A stretch of DNA of 64,000 nt from Antedon mediterranea. Taxonomy: Eukaryota; Echinodermata; Crinoidea; Comatulida; Antedonidae. Shown here in pieces: positions 60,097 to 64,000 of the stretch. How positions within the stretch are numbered: position 1 is the first letter of the stretch; each line of letters opens with the position of its first letter. The stretch covers positions 7,851,001 through 7,915,000 of the forward strand of contig NC_092680.1 of assembly GCF_964355755.1 (NCBI RefSeq), given 5' to 3'. Both the position numbers and the translations under genes were made by a program. The notes beneath the pieces were generated by a model, which was not told the origin of the DNA, searched no databases, and was given only the letters and a program-made list of their open reading frames with translations.

Positions 60097-60351
60097 TTAT
60101 TCAATGCCTAGTTTGGCCATTTTTCGAATGCCTGCATACATCTCATAGACTCTCTTCTCCCAGACGTTCTTTAGGGTTTGAGCATGCCCAGTCCAAGTTT
60201 CAATTCCAAATACCCATTTCTTCATTCGTAGTAAGTTATAAGCTTCCGCGAGTGATACAGTTCCTAAGCTTTCGTCCTCTTGAATATAACTGCCTAAAGG
60301 CATGGCGCGAAAATAAGCTACCGCATGGTTTCCTAATGATTCGGCCGTTCT
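60097..60351 (-). CDS. Unidentified coding-like fragment abutting a LINE tail
   Basis: The minus-strand frame runs from the LINE junction near 60351 to a TAA ending at 60097. It reads KRTAESLGNHAVAYFRAMPL, then GSYIQEDESLG, AEAYNLLRMKKWVFGIETW, TGHAQTLKNVWEKRVYEMYA and GIRKMAKLGIE. Composition is unlike the AT-rich noise frames nearby: balanced, rich in charged, Trp and Gly residues, about 83 codons. I do not recognise the family. The upstream side begins directly in the LINE 3' tail (GAAAT repeats), so its 5' part was either displaced by the LINE or lies elsewhere. A 24-base word inside it (60144-60167) recurs inverted at 46278-46301. It could be the last exon of a broken gene, a retrocopy fragment or part of another repeat. 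Confidence 0.4.
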   Translation of the reverse strand, partial: RTAESLGNHAVAYFRAMPLGSYIQEDESLGTVSLAEAYNLLRMKKWVFGIETWTGHAQTLKNVWEKRVYEMYAGIRKMAKLGIE

Positions 60352-63300
60352 CTTTTCATTTTTTCATTTCATTTCATTGTAACATTTATTTCCTTCATAA
60401 TAATAATATACTATATATAAATAATACAACAATTCATAACGAGAATAAGGTAGTTAAAACAATACCATTTTTTTCCATCTTAGAAATGAATAAAACAATA
60501 TTATGAAGGAGGCACAATTTATGGAAAGCAAAAGCTTGTGTTGAAAGTGCCTGAACAAAAACAAAAAGTAATCAAAATCAAATTAGTAAATAATAGTAAA
60601 TGGTATATAGGAATAAAGTAATTAAAACTGATATCTAGAATATAACTAATTATTAAATTACTTTTGTATTAAATTGCTTAGTGTTAAAGATGAAGCTATG
60701 TTTGTTTGCAGAAGTTGTAATTTTGTTAGGAAGTGAGTTCCATATCTTGGGTCCAGTAAATTTAATATTGTGTTGAAAAGAAGTCTTTTTGTGTTTAGGA
60801 ATATGAAGGTTATTGAGAATTCTTGTAGAATAGCCGTGAAATTCATAATTGGGTGAAAACATATCGCGTAAATGAGATGAAAGGAGAGCATTTTGGCTTT
60901 TGTAAATAAATAAACATTGTTGAAAATTATTAATATCTTTCAATTTTAATAATTTAAGAGAACGAAAAAAAGGATCTGTACTAGTTCTAGGTGAAACATT
61001 CGAAATTATTCGTATTATTTTCTTTTGTAGTATTTGAAGTTTTTTTAAATTAGATGGGAATGTGTTACACCAAACGATATTGCAATATAAAAGATATGGC
61101 AAAACAAGAGAGCAGTAGAGTGTTCGGAGAATATGATGTGGAAGAAAAGATGCCAGTCTACAAATTATACCAATATTTTTTGAGATTTTGTTTTATGTCT
61201 CAATAATGTGGGGTTTCCATGTCAGACGACTATCAATGGATACACCCAAAAATGTAGCATGATTAACCATGGGGAGAACAGAACCATCTAGTTTAATTTG
61301 CAGTGGACCTAATTTAACCGGCATCGGACTACTTCTAAACAAAACATAGCTGCATTGTTTTTAATTTACAGAAAGGCTATTTGCCAGAAACCATTCGGAT
61401 ACATTAATTAAACTTGTATTTACAGTGTTAAACAACGACTCTAAGTGTCGATTTTTACAGATTAGTGTTGTGTCATCTGCATATAAAGAATAAGATAAAG
61501 ATGTTGACGAATTGTAAATATCATTCACATACAAAAGAAACAGAAGAGGACCTACTAATGAACCTTGTGGTACTCCACAGCTAATAGGCAAATAGTCAGA
61601 TTGGGAGTCACAAACATTGGTACATTGGTAGCGGTTGGACAAATAACTCTTAAATAAATTGAAAGGAACACCGCGAATACCATAATGATACAGTTTTGAA
61701 AGGAGAATGAGATGGTTAATGGTATCAAATGCCTTTGATAGATCGACAAAAACACCAATTGCAAACTTATCCTTTTCAAATGCATCTATTATTTCATTGG
61801 ACACATCAATTAAGGCCATTGCGGTATCAAAATGTTTGCGAAATCCAAATTGCTTATTGAATTAATAGAATATTGTTTTTTTTCATAAAAGCATAGGTTC
61901 TATTATAGATAATTCTTTCTAATATTTTAGAAAATAGCGAAAGGACTGAGATCGGTCGGTAATTAGATAAAGTGTCCTTTTTACCTGCTTTAAAGATGGA
62001 AGTAACTCTTGCCAATTTCAATTTCCATTTATCTTGGTTAAAGATAGATTAAATATGTGACATAGAGGTTTAACCAAAAAAGAAATTGATTGTTTAATAA
62101 CTGTTGGACTGAATTCATCAAGTCCTTGCGCTTTATTAGTTTAAAAGGCCAGGTGCGGGCAAAAAATTTCTATTGATCATACATTCCAATAATTATCGAT
62201 CATATAGTTTCCCTTATGTTTCATAATTTTTTGGATTTTATTTGTGTTACACGAGCTTGTTGAAAATAAGCACTTTTTTATCAGTTCAATTACACAGTAA
62301 ATCTCTATTCTTTTGTACACAAATGTTGTAAATAGAGAGTCATTTTAAAAAGCTATAAAAAATAAACGATGTGGTAAAAAATGTTATCAGATGACTAAAT
62401 ATAGGTAATATAACTTGAATTTTACATTTCTGGTATTTTTATTCAACTTCAGACTTTGATTTTCATGCTATAGCAAAAATTATCCACCGTGTATCCACCA
62501 TCTTTTTTCACCTACTAGGGAGTCACCAGACTTAGATTAAACTACCTACTACTGAAAAAAAGTCTTCCTGGTTTTTATGGCAGAATTTTGCCAAATTTTG
62601 TATTTGACCATATTAAGGGAAATTCATGTTTTTTCGTCTTGATTTCTGTTACAAATATTTGATTTATGTACAATTAACCAGATATTATATTTAAAATTCA
62701 TGCCTGTACCTGAGCTTTAAAGCATTTGACAATATATATAATTTCAGTATCAGACACTGGACACATAAATAAGGAGTTTAGAGTAGGTTGGGGCAAATAC
62801 GTTTTAAAATCAGATTTATCGGTTGGCAATTTGTTTGAAAGAGTTGATCCAATTTCGACAAAAAACTTATTGAATTCATTTGCGATTTGAGACGGGTCTT
62901 CAATGGATTCAAATCTGGAGACATTTTAATCAAGGAGTTAATTACGCGCCATGTACCTTTAATATCATGTTGATATTGAGTAAATCTGTTTTGATAGTAT
63001 TTGGTTTTAACACGTTTAATAAGTGAATTTAAGGTATTACGAAATTTAGTGTATTTTATTTTATTATGATTGGTAGGATTATTTAGGTATTTAGCATATA
63101 ACTTGTGTTTATATTTAGTAGATTGCAACAAACCATTTGACATCCAAGGCTTTAATTTTGTGTTTTTATTACTTTGCGTAGACATTGGAAAATGTTTATT
63201 ATATAAAAGTTTAATTTAGTTTCAAAAGTATTATAAGCTTGATTAGGTTCTTGCAATAAGTTCACATCGTTCCATGTTATTACGCTAAGCTCTCGTTTGA

Positions 63301-63727
63301 ATTGTTTGATGTTATTTGGTGGTCTACTGACTGCTTGAGTATTTTTGTAGGTTAAGGTAGAAATAGAAAAAACAGTCAGGTGATCGGAAATGTCGCAATA
63401 GAGCTGATCACTAGCGAGGTGTATATCAGGTTGGTTGGTCAATATGTTATCAATAAGAGTAGCACTATTTGATGTTATCCTAGTAAGTCTAAGTATTAAC
63501 GGTAAATAAAAGTTGCTAAAAAGAGTGTTCACAAAATTGATAGTTGTAGTTTCATAAGTATATTGCAAAATATCTATATTGAAATCACCTAACAGATATA
63601 CCGGCTTATTTTCAATTGAAAGAGTATGAAGTAAATTATCTAGGATCCATTGAATACATTGATATTCAAATTGAAAAAAAAAAATTATTTGGAAATTGTC
63701 TACCACCAGACCAGTGCTGTTTCCCAC
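60352..63727 (-). mobile_element. Decayed CR1/Rex1-like LINE (endonuclease and reverse transcriptase)
   Basis: Read from 63727 downward: an AP-endonuclease-like part (LLGDFNIDI near 63585 and ISDHLTVF near 63390), a basic linker (63185-62778), an RT domain (AQGLDEFSP near 62130; FVDLSKAFDTINH and CGVPQGSLVGPLLFLLYVND between about 61765 and 61530; YADDT near 61465), the SLVLPYLLYCNIVW segment near 61090 and a C-terminal part with IWNSLP near 60740. The 3' UTR runs to a GAAAT repeat tail at about 60360-60380. It is broken by a frameshift near 63170, a stop after SLSVN near 61360, further small shifts, and an insertion at about 62142-62720. The N-terminal endonuclease start is missing, so it is 5'-truncated near an A-run at 63670-63682. 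Clade assignment is tentative. Confidence 0.8.
62142..62720. mobile_element. Nested ~580-bp non-autonomous DNA element inside the LINE
   Basis: LINE reading is interrupted between the SLFMCPVSDTEIIYIVK-type segment (about 62770-62720) and NKAQGLDE (about 62140). The intervening DNA begins GGCCAGGTGCGGGCAAAAAA and ends in CATGCCTGTACCTGAGC, imperfect inverse partners of each other. TTTAAA flanks both sides as a possible target duplication. No coding frame inside. Confidence 0.6.
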
Positions 63728-64000
63728 ACAAAACTGTATTAACTAGGCCTAATCTGTGAGTAAGTACGATTCTTTAACTCCCTGGCCTGGGCTACCGTTA
63801 TAATAACAATAATATTATTACAGGAAAACATGCATGTGAAAGCATCACTGGTATTTACAAATGATGTTATATTTGTAATACTTTACTTTAGGTATGTGAC
63901 CGAAATTAACTTTCAGACTTGCGCTTGTTTTCATAAAATTATGAAACGTGAATTTATGAATAATGATCTGACTTCTTTTTGAGTTACTAATATTAAGACT
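63728..64000. other. Window end, no gene seen
   Basis: AT-rich DNA upstream of the LINE. One TAGGCCTA octamer lies near 63746. No continuation of the coding fragment at 60.1 kb was recognised here. Confidence 0.3.

Overview
The window looks like an AT-rich nuclear segment from a marine invertebrate deuterostome, most likely an echinoderm. The grounds are genes split by GT-AG introns, a multi-exon arylsulfatase B-like gene, kisspeptin/galanin-type peptide GPCRs, many small hairpin DNA transposons, several non-LTR retrotransposon remnants and a very high density of the octamer TAGGCCTA. Phylum and class are inference. No rRNA, tRNA or CRISPR was seen, and no operon structure is expected.

Layout. 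1-1.1 kb: a frame-broken copy of an invertebrate multi-copy family with an XPG/PIN-like acidic pattern. 1.7-4.8 kb: a tandem pile of repeat units ending in small hairpins before (GTTT)n, including a near-identical 846-bp-period duplication. 4.9-5.7 kb: a collapsed duplicate (promoter, exon 1 and a piece of the last exon) of the sulfatase gene that follows. 6.7-11.9 kb: a complete 7-exon sulfatase (513 aa), preceded by a palindromic TGACGTCA site that is almost unchanged in the duplicate. 12.4-12.7 kb: a SINE-core-like remnant. 14.6-15.4 kb and 18.0-18.2 kb: a ~62-bp minisatellite and an 8-bp satellite.

21.9-28.6 kb (minus strand): a complete 3-exon peptide GPCR (374 aa), closest by eye to kisspeptin receptors. 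Its intron 2 holds an antisense, 5'-truncated LINE, and its intron 1 is packed with nested palindromic elements. 50.5 kb (plus strand): the first exon of a second receptor of the same family, ending at the same codon boundary. Its remaining exons were not found in the window.

The rest is intergenic or intronic DNA with at least five copies of one ~130-155-bp hairpin element, about ten copies of another (TIR beginning AAGCTTGGTTCCCACTAG), several single foldback elements, a composite tandem array (47.9-49.3 kb) and a decayed EN+RT LINE on the minus strand (60.35-63.73 kb). That LINE carries a nested insertion, and its 3' tail abuts an unidentified coding-like fragment.

The two apparently functional genes are unrelated in pathway: a lysosomal/secreted sulfatase and a plasma-membrane neuropeptide receptor. 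I found no evidence for a multi-gene novel system. The most notable items are the collapsed sulfatase duplicate, the hairpin-ended repeat units, the transposon-packed receptor intron, the perfect 43-bp-arm palindrome at 47.7 kb, and the unidentified fragment at 60.1 kb.
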